64,000 nucleotides of DNA from Allobosea sp. CRIB-10 (GTDB lineage: Bacteria > Pseudomonadota > Alphaproteobacteria > Rhizobiales > Beijerinckiaceae): assembly GCF_900112185.1 (NCBI RefSeq), contig NZ_FOKP01000003.1:186001-250000 (forward strand), read 5' to 3'. A program made the translations under genes and the position numbers. Below, piece by piece: positions 7,990 to 15,778 of this stretch (its first letter is position 1; every line of letters begins with the position of its first letter). The notes under the pieces were generated by a model, which searched no databases, had not been told where the DNA came from, and was given only the letters and a program-made list of their open reading frames with translations.

Positions 7990-8550
7990 ATGCGCATCGT
8001 CGGAGGGCGCTTCGGCGGCCGGTCTCTCGCCAGCCCGAAGCCGGGCATCGGCGCGATCCGGCCGACCTCGGATCGCCTGCGGGAATCGCTGTTCAACGTG
8101 CTGGCGCATGGCCATGGGGATGCGGCCGACGGGGCGCGCGTGCTCGACCTCTTCGCCGGCACCGGCGCGATGGCGTTCGAGGCGCTGTCGCGCGGCGCAG
8201 CCTTCGCGCTCCTGGTCGATGACGGGGCCGAGGCGCGCGGGCTGATCCGCGAGAACCAGATGGCGCTCGGGCTCGCCGGCTATAGCCGCATCTTCCGCCG
8301 CGACGCGACGAAGCTCGGCCCGATCACCGGCATGGCGCCGTTCGACCTCGTCTTCTGCGACCCGCCCTATCGCAAGGGGCTGGGCGAGAAGGCGCTCGCC
8401 TCGGCCCGGGAGGGCGGCTGGCTGGCGAGCGCTGCGCTGATCTTGCTGGAGGAAGCCGCGGACGTGGAGATCACGCTGCCGGAGGGGTTCGAGGAGCTCG
8501 ACCGGCGCGATTATGGCGAGACGCAGGTGCGGTTTCTGCGGGCGGTGTGA
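7990..8550 (+). CDS. rsmD: 16S rRNA (guanine-966-N2)-methyltransferase RsmD
   Basis: A 186-residue SAM-dependent methyltransferase. It starts with the family N-terminus MRIVGGRFGGRSL followed by RPTSDRLRESLFN. Motif I is LDLFAGTGAMAFEA and the catalytic motif IV is FCDPPY. RsmD methylates G966 of 16S rRNA in the small subunit. It lies 10 bases downstream of the pseudouridine synthase gene, so the two RNA-modification genes are probably one operon. Confidence 0.93.
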   Translation: MRIVGGRFGGRSLASPKPGIGAIRPTSDRLRESLFNVLAHGHGDAADGARVLDLFAGTGAMAFEALSRGAAFALLVDDGAEARGLIRENQMALGLAGYSRIFRRDATKLGPITGMAPFDLVFCDPPYRKGLGEKALASAREGGWLASAALILLEEAADVEITLPEGFEELDRRDYGETQVRFLRAV

Positions 8551-8850
8551 GCGCACATCAATTTGGATGTCCGCTATTTGGATTAGTTTCTCGTTCGTCA
8601 AATTTGCTGCATGCTGACCGCTATTGCCCCGCCATGTGTTAAGAGCAAACTTGATGATGCATTTTGAGTGATTGCGAAGCGATCGTTCTGCAATTACATG
8701 CGTCGTTGAATCGCTACGAACGGCATCATAATCGCCTTGCAGTTGCGTTCAGATAGGAACATGCTCCCGTTCGGACGCGTTCCCAAAAATGTTAAGCGGC
8801 GGTTAATCCATCGCTGAGAACAATGAACAGGGCAGAATCAGGAGGCGGGA
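8551..8850. other. 300-base A+T-richer intergenic region upstream of the 70-residue gene
   Basis: No gene was recognised here. The composition drops from the G+C-rich rsmD gene to a more balanced mix. The region contains the candidate EcfG-type promoter at 8756-8781 and ends with an AGGAGG-type ribosome binding site just before the ATG at 8851. It probably marks the left boundary of the insert that carries the 70-residue and Fic genes. Confidence 0.5.
8756..8781 (+). promoter_or_regulatory. candidate EcfG-type (general stress sigma factor) promoter
   Basis: GGAAC at 8756-8760, 17 bases, then CGTT at 8778-8781. This matches the GGAAC-N16/17-CGTT pattern known for EcfG/RpoE2-type sigma factors in Hyphomicrobiales. 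It lies about 70 bases upstream of the ATG at 8851. A chance match is possible because the motif is short. Confidence 0.5.
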
Positions 8851-9063
8851 ATGTCAGCAGCGGTCGCATCGCCGGCACTGTCGCTGTCGGAGCTTATTGC
8901 TCGCGCTCGCGAGCATCGTATGACACCCTCGGAGCGCCGCGCGCAGCGCGTGAGCCTTATCATGGGATTGAAGGATAAGACTTCATCTCTAACCCGCGAG
9001 GAGGTCGAGTCGGCACTCGATCAGATCGAGGGACACGAGACGGTTGTGACACGCAAGGATTGA
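8851..9063 (+). CDS. hypothetical 70-residue protein
   Basis: A short cytoplasmic protein with predicted helices: SLSELIARAREHRMTPSERR, then a basic stretch, then LTREEVESALDQIEGHE. A clear AGGAGG lies just before the ATG. It has no signal peptide and no cysteine. The candidate EcfG promoter lies upstream and a strong intrinsic terminator lies 28 bases after the stop, so it looks like a monocistronic, possibly stress-induced gene. A Fic gene follows after the terminator. Small partners (VbhA type) inhibit some Fic proteins through an S/T-x-x-x-E-G motif. Here only E-G of IEG is present without the Ser/Thr at the right spacing, so an antitoxin role is unproven. Confidence 0.7.
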   Translation: MSAAVASPALSLSELIARAREHRMTPSERRAQRVSLIMGLKDKTSSLTREEVESALDQIEGHETVVTRKD

Positions 9064-9091
9064 TTCCTTCACTTTTAAAGTGTTACCCACG

Positions 9092-9120
9092 AAGGGCTTA
9101 GCCGGCGCTAAGCCCTTTTT
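9092..9120 (+). terminator. strong intrinsic terminator between the 70-residue and Fic genes
   Basis: A perfect 11-bp stem (AAGGGCTTAGC at 9092-9102 pairing with 9107-9117), a CGGC tetraloop and a following T run to 9120. It ends only 14 bases before the Fic start codon. Confidence 0.85.
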
Positions 9121-9134
9121 GTTGTGGGGCACCG

Positions 9135-9824
9135 ATGTTCGATGGCAACTGGGAGTTGATCAACGGCCCCGATGCCCACCACATCGAGATTCTGAACTAC
9201 TCAAATCAAGTCAATGTAATCGAGGGTCTGTTTCGCCTTTTGTCTGGGAAGTTCGGCATTGAGGCGTCAGCAGGATGCCCTGTATGCCCCAATGTCACAG
9301 CGTTGAAGGCTCTACACCACACCGGCACTCTTTTTTTGCTTGAAAAGCCAGGCGAGTTTCGCGAGAGCGAAGTTCATATTAGTAAATCTGATGGTACGAT
9401 TGTATACAATCCACCCACATGGACCGAAGTTCCAAAACATATGGCTGAATTCGAGGCCGAACTAGGCTCGATGTGGGCGAAAGTAGACGTTCTTACCGTT
9501 GCAGCATTCACGCTCTGGAAAATAAACTGGATTCATCCCTTTAAGAACGGAAATGGCCGCGCTGCCCGTGCTTTTGCCTACTCCTGTATGTGTCTCAAGG
9601 TCGGCTTTATGCTGCCCGGGCAAGTGACGGTCATTGATCTCATAATGACGAACAAGCCCGATTTCGAAGCGGCGCTGGGAGTTGCTGATAAGACGTTTGC
9701 CGAGACAGGGGTGGTTGATCTTGAACCAATGAAGGCCTTCGTTGAACGCTTACTGGTGGAGCAATTCCAATCTGTTCCCAAGCCTGACGCGGCGCCGGAA
9801 CCAAGCGAGCCAAGTCAATCTTAA
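9135..9824 (+). CDS. Fic-domain protein (predicted AMP- or nucleotidyl-transferase) with altered core motif
   Basis: A 229-residue Fic protein. The core motif is HPFKNGNGRAAR at 134-145: the catalytic His134 and the phosphate-binding G-N-G-R are intact. The position normally Asp or Glu, which coordinates Mg with the nucleotide phosphates, is Asn138. The preceding flap is GEFRESEVHI at about 73-82 followed by a VYNPP segment, as in other Fic domains. VNVIEG at 26-31 sits where class II Fic proteins carry the inhibitory S/T-x-x-x-E-G helix, but the Ser/Thr is Val. The C-terminus is Pro/Ala/Ser-rich. The gene is A+T-richer than its neighbours and starts 14 bases after a terminator. Fic enzymes usually AMPylate proteins; with Asn138 the activity could be altered or absent. 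Confidence 0.85.
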   Translation: MFDGNWELINGPDAHHIEILNYSNQVNVIEGLFRLLSGKFGIEASAGCPVCPNVTALKALHHTGTLFLLEKPGEFRESEVHISKSDGTIVYNPPTWTEVPKHMAEFEAELGSMWAKVDVLTVAAFTLWKINWIHPFKNGNGRAARAFAYSCMCLKVGFMLPGQVTVIDLIMTNKPDFEAALGVADKTFAETGVVDLEPMKAFVERLLVEQFQSVPKPDAAPEPSEPSQS

Positions 9825-9863
9825 GCTTGGCTGCTATTCGGCGCAATGCGGGAGTGCTCTTTC

Positions 9864-11684
9864 TCACCTTCGCCCGAACAGTTTCTCGATATCGCTGAGC
9901 TTCAATTCGACATAGGTCGGCCGGCCGTGATTGCACTGGCCGGAATTCGGCGTCGCCTCCATCTCGCGCAGGAGCGCGTCCATCTCCTCCGGCCGGAGGC
10001 GGCGGCCGGCGCGGACCGAGTTGTGGCAGGCCATGGTCGCCAGCACATGGTCGAGCCGGCGTTCCAGCGAGCCGGCATCGCCATGCTCCGCGAGCGCGTC
10101 GGCGACGTCGCGGACGATGCCCTGGAGATCGCCGCCGGCGACCGCGGCCGGCGCCTCGCGGACCAGCACGGCGCCGGGCCCGAAGCTCTCGATGACCAAA
10201 CCGAGCGAGGCGAGATCGCTCGCGGCTGCGTTGAGCCGGTCGGCATCGACTGGGTCGAGCTCGACCACCTCGGGCAGCAGCATGGGCTGGCGGGCGATGC
10301 CGACCTTGGCGCGCTCAGCCTTGAGCCGCTCATAGACCAGGCGCTCATGCGCGGCGTGCTGGTCGACGATGACCATGCCGTCGCGGGTCTGGGCGACGAT
10401 ATAGGTGCCGTGGACCTGGGCGCGGGCCGCGCCGAGCGGCCGGTCGAGCGCGTCCTGCGGCGGCTCGGCGAGATGAGCCCTCGCATCGGCCGAGGGCATG
10501 GCGAGATCGGCGAAGCCGGCCTGCAGCGGCTGGCCGGGCGCACCCGGCTCGGGGCTACGCCAATCGGTGACGCTGCCGAAATTCGGACGCTGGATCGCGG
10601 CCGGGCCACGATTGCCGAAGCCGCCGCCCGAGAAGACCGCGCGGAAGGCGTCGAGCGTGCGGGCGCCGCCGGTGGTGGTGGCGCGGTGGCCGGCGCCGGC
10701 GAGCGCCGCCTTGAGGCTCGATACGACGAGGCCGCGCACCAGCGCCGGATCGCGGAAGCGAACCTCGCTCTTGGCCGGGTGGACGTTGACGTCGACGGCC
10801 GAGGGGTCGCAGAGCACATCGAGATAAAGCACCGGGTGCCGGTCGGAGGGCACGACGTCGGCATAGGCGCCGCGCACCGCCGAGAGCAGCAGCTTGTCGC
10901 GCACCGGCCGGCCATTCACCGCCATGTGGACGCCGGCCGAGGTGCCGCGATGGAAGGTCGGCAGGCCGGCGAAGCCGGAGAGCCTGATGCCCTCGCGCTC
11001 GGTCTCGACCGGCAAGGCGTTGTCAGGGAAGTCGCGCCCAAGCGCCCGGCCGAGGCGGCGCAGATGGCCGTCACTGCCGATCGGCTCGGCCGGCCAGTCG
11101 AAAGCGCCGGCATGCTCGCCCTCGAGCGAGAAGCGGATCTCGGGATGGGCGATGGCGAGCCGCCGCAGCATGTCGGAGACGGCCTGCGCCTCTGCGCGGT
11201 CGCTCTTCAGGAATTTCAGGCGGGCCGGGGTGAAGATGAAGAGGTCGCTGACCTCGATGCGGGTACCGGGCGCCGCTGCCGCCGGCCTGACCGCGCCCTT
11301 GGCGCCGGCCTCGACCACGAGGGCGCAGCCCTGCGCCGCATCGCGCTGGCGCGTGGTGATCGACAGCCGCGCGACCGAGCCGATCGAGGGCAGCGCCTCG
11401 CCGCGAAAGCCGAGCGAGCGGATGGCGAAGAGGTCGCCGTCCGGAAGCTTCGAGGTGGCGTGGCGCTCGACGCAGAGGGCGAGATCGTCAGGGCTCATGC
11501 CGATGCCGTCATCGACGACGCGGATCAATTCGCGCCCGCCGGCCCGGATGGTGACGGCGATCGAGGTGGCGCCGGCGTCGATCGCGTTCTCGACCAGCTC
11601 CTTCACCGCCGCGGCCGGCCGCTCGATCACCTCGCCGGCGGCGATGCGATCGACCAGGACGGGATCGAGGCGGCGAATGCTCAC
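9864..11684 (-). CDS. mutL: DNA mismatch repair protein MutL (endonuclease-type)
   Basis: A 606-residue MutL. The GHKL ATPase is intact: E29 and N33 in [14 protein letters not shown], and VVDDGIGM with D58. The linker is Ala/Pro/Gly-rich. In the C-terminal dimerisation domain, [12 protein letters not shown] (about residue 437) matches the metal-binding DQHAx2Ex4E endonuclease motif, and [12 protein letters not shown] and QCNHGRP, the accompanying motifs, are also present. MutL is therefore predicted to nick DNA itself, as expected in bacteria lacking MutH. It is the last gene of the minus-strand ribF-ileS-lspA-M16-M16-mutL run, 18 bases after the non-catalytic M16 gene. Confidence 0.95.
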   Translation of the reverse strand: MSIRRLDPVLVDRIAAGEVIERPAAAVKELVENAIDAGATSIAVTIRAGGRELIRVVDDGIGMSPDDLALCVERHATSKLPDGDLFAIRSLGFRGEALPSIGSVARLSITTRQRDAAQGCALVVEAGAKGAVRPAAAAPGTRIEVSDLFIFTPARLKFLKSDRAEAQAVSDMLRRLAIAHPEIRFSLEGEHAGAFDWPAEPIGSDGHLRRLGRALGRDFPDNALPVETEREGIRLSGFAGLPTFHRGTSAGVHMAVNGRPVRDKLLLSAVRGAYADVVPSDRHPVLYLDVLCDPSAVDVNVHPAKSEVRFRDPALVRGLVVSSLKAALAGAGHRATTTGGARTLDAFRAVFSGGGFGNRGPAAIQRPNFGSVTDWRSPEPGAPGQPLQAGFADLAMPSADARAHLAEPPQDALDRPLGAARAQVHGTYIVAQTRDGMVIVDQHAAHERLVYERLKAERAKVGIARQPMLLPEVVELDPVDADRLNAAASDLASLGLVIESFGPGAVLVREAPAAVAGGDLQGIVRDVADALAEHGDAGSLERRLDHVLATMACHNSVRAGRRLRPEEMDALLREMEATPNSGQCNHGRPTYVELKLSDIEKLFGRR

Positions 11685-11702
11685 CGTGTCACTGCCGGAG
11701 CG

Positions 11703-12995
11703 TCAGACCAGCCCGACCGGCCGACCGACGGCCTGGACCAGCAGCTTGCCCTCGCCGAACAGGCGCTGGGCGACGCGGCGGACATCGGCGAGCGTCACCG
11801 CGGCGAAGCGCTGGTTGCGCGTCTCGACGAACTCGGGCTGCTCGCCGCGGATCGCAAGGCCGAGCAGTTCGCCGGCGATCTTCGGCGAGGTGTCGAAGCG
11901 CAGCGAATAGGAGCCGATCAGATAGCGCTTGGCCTCCTCGACCTCGTGCTCGCTCGGGCCTTCCGTCACGAGCTTGGCGATCTCCTCGCGGATCACCGCC
12001 ATCGATTCGGCGACGCGGTCGTTGCGGGTCGAGGTGCCGCCGACGAGGAAGCCGGTCTGGCGCAGCGGCATCAGGCTGGAGGAGACGCCATAGGCGAGGC
12101 CGCGCTTCTCGCGCACTTCCATGAACAGGCGCGAGGTGAAGGCCGAGCCGCCGAGGATATGGTTCAGCACGGTCGCAGCGATGAAATCGGGATCGTGCCA
12201 CATCAAGCCTGGGCCAATGAAGCGCAGCACGGTCTGCGGCACGTCGAGATCGACGATATGGGTCTGGCCGAGATCGGCGATGGGCAGCGGCGCGGCCGGC
12301 TCGATGCGCGGCGACCCCGCCGGTAGCGCCCCGAACAGCGCATCGAGCCGCGACGCCAGCTCGCTCGCGGTGATGTCGCCGACAGCAACGACCTTGAGGC
12401 CGCCGCGCGTGAAGAGCTCGCGCGTCAGCGCCTTCAAGCCCTCTGCCTGAAGCCCGCCGACGCTGGCGACGTCGCCGCGCTCGGGACGGCCATAAGGATG
12501 ACCCGGGAAAGCCGCGGCGAAGAGCGCGTTGCGGCAGATGACGTCCGGGTTCTGCGCCTGACGCTGCAGCCCCGCGATCACCTGCGCCTTGACCCGCGCC
12601 ACCGCGTCGGCGTCGAAGCGCGGCGCGTTGAGGGCGAGGCCGAGCAGCTCGAAGGCGACCTCGCGATGCTGCGACAGGGTCTGGAGCTGACCGTGGAAAT
12701 CGTCGCGGCGGGCGTCAAAGGAGAGGTTGATGGCGTGATCGGCCAACCGGCCCTGGAAGGCCTCGGCGTCGAGATCCCCGGCGCCCTCGTCGAGCAGGCC
12801 GGAGATGAGATTGGCACTGCCGGCGGCATCGGCCGGGTCGCGATTGGCGCCGCCGTCGAAGGCGAAGTCGAGCGCGAGCAGCGGCAGGCTGTGCTCCTCG
12901 ACCAGCCAGGCCTCGACGCCGCAGGCAGCTTTGACGCGCTGGACAGCGAGCGAGGGGCCTGGGGCGGCGGTGGCGGGAGCGAGAGAATGGGTCAT
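11703..12995 (-). CDS. M16-family peptidase-like protein, non-catalytic subunit
   Basis: A 430-residue M16 (pitrilysin/processing-peptidase) homologue. The site that in active members reads H-x-x-E-H is replaced by LISGLLDEG, so no zinc can be bound. The rest of the fold is present, including the C-terminal repeat with REKRGLAYGVSSS. The ATG at 12995 is chosen over a TTG at 13001 because GAGGA lies six bases before it. The gene lies 53 bases downstream of the catalytic paralogue; such pairs form alpha/beta-type heterodimers. No convincing signal peptide is seen. Confidence 0.87.
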   Translation of the reverse strand: MTHSLAPATAAPGPSLAVQRVKAACGVEAWLVEEHSLPLLALDFAFDGGANRDPADAAGSANLISGLLDEGAGDLDAEAFQGRLADHAINLSFDARRDDFHGQLQTLSQHREVAFELLGLALNAPRFDADAVARVKAQVIAGLQRQAQNPDVICRNALFAAAFPGHPYGRPERGDVASVGGLQAEGLKALTRELFTRGGLKVVAVGDITASELASRLDALFGALPAGSPRIEPAAPLPIADLGQTHIVDLDVPQTVLRFIGPGLMWHDPDFIAATVLNHILGGSAFTSRLFMEVREKRGLAYGVSSSLMPLRQTGFLVGGTSTRNDRVAESMAVIREEIAKLVTEGPSEHEVEEAKRYLIGSYSLRFDTSPKIAGELLGLAIRGEQPEFVETRNQRFAAVTLADVRRVAQRLFGEGKLLVQAVGRPVGLV

Positions 12996-13048
12996 CGGCA
13001 ATCCTCGATGGCGAACCGGAGTCCGCCTGTCATCACTTCAGCGCGATA

Positions 13049-14344
13049 TCAGGCAGCGGCCGGCAGGAGCAGGCCGGTGACCGAGCGATCGGGCTTGAGA
13101 TAGCGCCGCACCGCCTGGATGACCTGCTCGCGCGTCACCGCCTCGACCCGCTGCGGCCAGAGCAGCACGTCCTCGACGCTTTCACCGACCGCGAGTGCCG
13201 AGCCGAAGATGCGGGCGAGCGAGGACTGGCTGTCGCGGGCGAAGACCGTCTCGGCGACGAGGCGGGTGCGGGCGCGGGCGAGCTCGAGCTCGGTCGGCCC
13301 CTCCGCGATGAAGTCGGCGAGCGCGGCATCGAGCCCGGCTTCGAGCGCCGCCATCTCGACGCCCGGGCGCGGGCTGACCGAGAGCTGGAACGCGGAACGG
13401 TCGACCATCGAGCCCATGAAATAGGCGCCGGCGCCGGCAGCGAGTTCCTCTTCGACGCAGAGCTTGCGATAGAGCCGCGAGGTCGTGCCGCCGCCGAGGA
13501 TCTCGGCGGCAAGCTCCAGCGCGAAGGCTTCGTCACGCTGCGGCGAGACATAGGTCGGCGCCAGCCAGGCGCGGCGCAACGAGGGCTGCTGCACGCGCGG
13601 ATCGGAGAGCGCGACGCGGCGGGCGGCGCGCGTGTCGGGCTCGGCCGGGCGCTTTCGAACCGGGGCGTCGCCGCGGGCGGGGATGAGGCCATAGGTTTCT
13701 TGCGCCAGGCGCAGCACCTCGGCCGGCTCGACATCGCCGGCGACGACCAGGATGGCGTTCTCCGGCGTGTAGAAGCGCTGGTAATAGGCGAAGGCGTCGT
13801 CGCGCGAGAGCTCCTCGATCTCGTGCTCCCAGCCGATGATCGGGGTGCCATAGGGATGGTGAGCGTAGAGCGCGCTGGAGAACTCCTCGCCGAGCTGGGC
13901 GGCCGGGTCGGCGTCGACGCGCATGCGCCGCTCCTCCAGCACCACGTCGCGCTCGGGCGCGACCACGGTCTCGTCGAAGGCGAGGCCGGTCATCCGGTCG
14001 GCTTCATAGTCCATCATCGCGCGCAGATGCTCCTTCGGCACGCGCTGGAAATAGGCGGTGTAGTCGTAGGAGGTGAAGGCGTTCTCCTGGCCGCCATAGC
14101 TGGCGACGATCTTCGAGAATTCGCCGGCCGGCCATTTCGCCGTGCCCTTGAACATCAGGTGCTCGAGGAAATGGGCGATGCCCGACTTGCCGGCCGGATC
14201 ATCGCCGGAGCCGTTGCGATACCAGACCATATGGGTGACGACGGGCGCGCGGTGGTCGGGCGCGACCACGATCTGGAGCCCGTTGGCGAGCTTGTAGGAT
14301 TCGACCTGATTGGCTGCGGTGGCGGGAGCGGCGTGAACCGTCAT
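13049..14344 (-). CDS. M16-family zinc metallopeptidase, catalytic subunit
   Basis: A 431-residue M16 peptidase with the inverted zinc motif H58-F-L-E-H62 in SGIAHFLEHLMFKGT and the third ligand Glu near residue 137 in ERDVVLEER. It resembles mitochondrial processing peptidase beta and PqqL/YhjJ-like proteins. The ATG at 14344 is supported by an AGGAG upstream. The next gene encodes its inactive paralogue, so the two probably assemble together. The natural substrate is unknown. No clear signal peptide is seen, although M16 proteins of this pair type are sometimes periplasmic. Confidence 0.9.
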   Translation of the reverse strand: MTVHAAPATAANQVESYKLANGLQIVVAPDHRAPVVTHMVWYRNGSGDDPAGKSGIAHFLEHLMFKGTAKWPAGEFSKIVASYGGQENAFTSYDYTAYFQRVPKEHLRAMMDYEADRMTGLAFDETVVAPERDVVLEERRMRVDADPAAQLGEEFSSALYAHHPYGTPIIGWEHEIEELSRDDAFAYYQRFYTPENAILVVAGDVEPAEVLRLAQETYGLIPARGDAPVRKRPAEPDTRAARRVALSDPRVQQPSLRRAWLAPTYVSPQRDEAFALELAAEILGGGTTSRLYRKLCVEEELAAGAGAYFMGSMVDRSAFQLSVSPRPGVEMAALEAGLDAALADFIAEGPTELELARARTRLVAETVFARDSQSSLARIFGSALAVGESVEDVLLWPQRVEAVTREQVIQAVRRYLKPDRSVTGLLLPAAA

Positions 14345-14488
14345 GGTCGGGGAAAGCTCCTGCAGGGATCGCGACGTCTAGAAACGAACCGGCCCGGGCC
14401 CGCCTGGACCCGAGCCGGAAAAAGGCTCCTGCTCTAGATAGTCCGGCCGCGGTGGAAAACCAACGCGCGCCGGAGGATCGCTTGCAGC

Positions 14489-15151
14489 CTATTGGTTCTC
14501 GTAGACCTTCTTGCCGACGAGGAACTCGCGCTGGCCGACCGCCTGCTTGTCCTCGCGCGGACCGGTCTGGCCCGGACCGAGCGCCGCCGTCGCCGCCGGG
14601 CGGCGGTAGCCGGTCGGCGGCTCGTGCAGATAACGACGGGCCGGCTCGGTGCCATATTGGAGATTGGAGGTATCGGTCTGGGCCTGGCGAGCCGCCATCT
14701 CGCGGCCGACGCGGATCGGCTGGATCTGGTTGTTGTAGTTGCTGTGGTCGGGAACGATGCCGTCCGGACCGTTGGCAGTCCCGGCGACGCGGCCGCGGCG
14801 CAGCTCGTCCTGCGTCAGCAACGGCCTGGTGTTGGCGCGGTAGGACTCGCTGTTCTGGAACAGAATGTTGGAACTGTCGCGGTCGGCCCGGCGGCGGGCG
14901 ACGTCCGGATCATCGGGCCAGGCGGCGCTGCGATTGGCGCCGGCTTCCTGCGGCCTGGGCAGGCTCGAAGACGGCGGCACGACGAGCGGGGCGCGCTGCT
15001 TGTACTCGATGTCCGCCTTGTCGGTGCCGAACAGGCCGAAGCCCTTCACCAAATTCTGGAAGAGCATGCCTTCCTGGGCGAAAGCAGGGCTCGCCGCCAG
15101 CAGCAGGCCGCCGGTGAGCAGCATGTGCGAAGCGCGGATCCGATAAGCCAT
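14489..15151 (-). CDS. secreted hypothetical protein, possibly DUF3035/BamF-like
   Basis: About 220 residues from the ATG at 15151, which has GAGAGG immediately upstream. A signal peptide is visible (residues 1 to about 26, ending ASPAFAQ). A polar mature region follows with YKQRAPLVVPPSSSLPRP, which resembles the PLVVPP segment of DUF3035 proteins, some of which are BAM-complex accessory lipoproteins in Alphaproteobacteria. No lipobox Cys is visible, so lipid anchoring is not supported. It lies between lspA and the M16 pair in an envelope- and housekeeping-gene run. The family assignment is tentative. Confidence 0.6.
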   Translation of the reverse strand: MAYRIRASHMLLTGGLLLAASPAFAQEGMLFQNLVKGFGLFGTDKADIEYKQRAPLVVPPSSSLPRPQEAGANRSAAWPDDPDVARRRADRDSSNILFQNSESYRANTRPLLTQDELRRGRVAGTANGPDGIVPDHSNYNNQIQPIRVGREMAARQAQTDTSNLQYGTEPARRYLHEPPTGYRRPAATAALGPGQTGPREDKQAVGQREFLVGKKVYENQ

Positions 15152-15232
15152 TTCACCTCTCCATACGGACATCTGCCGGCGTCATGCCCGATCGACGCGG
15201 CAAAAGCATGGCGGGCCTTTTAACCCATATCC

Positions 15233-15256
15233 GGCAAAACGGGGAGCCCTTTTGCC
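15233..15256. repeat. hairpin between lspA and the secreted protein gene
   Basis: GGCAAAA at 15233-15239 pairs with TTTTGCC at 15250-15256, with an inner GGG/CCC extension and one bulged base. It lies in the 138-base gap after lspA. Its role is unknown; it could slow transcription or protect the mRNA end. Confidence 0.4.
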
Positions 15257-15289
15257 AGATTGCCGTAAATGGCCTGTGGCTGGCCGGTT

Positions 15290-15778
15290 TCAGACCGCCC
15301 TGGAACGATCGGCGCCGGGCCGCAGCGACTCATAGAGCAGGCCGAGCACGCCGAAGACGATCGCCGCGTCGGCGATGTTGAAGATGTACCAGCTGAAGCT
15401 GCCGACATGGACATGCACGAAGTCGACGACGGCGCCGTAGACCATGCGGTCGAGCCCATTGCCGAGCGCGCCGCCGATGATGAGAGCAAGACTCACCACG
15501 GTGAGCCTGTCGTCGGAGCGCCACATCCAGCGCCAGAGCCAGATCGCCGCAGCGATCGAGAGCACGACCAGCGCCCAGCGGCCGATATCGGTCGATTGCT
15601 GGAACAGGCCGTAGGAGATGCCGCGATTCCAGGCGAGCACGATCTCCAGGAAGGAGGCAAGCTGGAACGGCCCCTCTTCGGCGAGCTTCAGGCCGAAGAG
15701 CAGCCAGAGCTTCAGCGCCTGGTCGAGCACGAAGGTCAGCGCGACGATCAGGGCGCCGAGGCGGCGCACCGGGGTCAT
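15290..15778 (-). CDS. lspA: lipoprotein signal peptidase LspA
   Basis: A 162-residue inner-membrane protease with four predicted membrane segments. The catalytic aspartates are D110 in [13 protein letters not shown] and D119 in AVVDFVHVH; the conserved NRGISYG block precedes them. LspA removes signal peptides from diacylglyceryl-modified prolipoproteins. The ATG at 15778 overlaps the ileS stop as ATGA; the longer frame upstream is only a shadow of ileS. ileS-lspA linkage is common across bacteria. Confidence 0.94.
   Translation of the reverse strand: MTPVRRLGALIVALTFVLDQALKLWLLFGLKLAEEGPFQLASFLEIVLAWNRGISYGLFQQSTDIGRWALVVLSIAAAIWLWRWMWRSDDRLTVVSLALIIGGALGNGLDRMVYGAVVDFVHVHVGSFSWYIFNIADAAIVFGVLGLLYESLRPGADRSRAV

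Noticed and set aside
8851..9063. The 70-residue protein as a classical VbhA-type Fic antitoxin
   Set aside because: The S/T-x-x-x-E-G inhibitory motif is not present at the needed spacing and a terminator separates the genes; kept only as an open possibility.
9846..12326. An 826-codon plus-strand frame opposite mutL and an M16 gene
   Set aside because: Antisense shadow of two well-supported genes; composition is Ala/Arg/Glu-rich with no domain.
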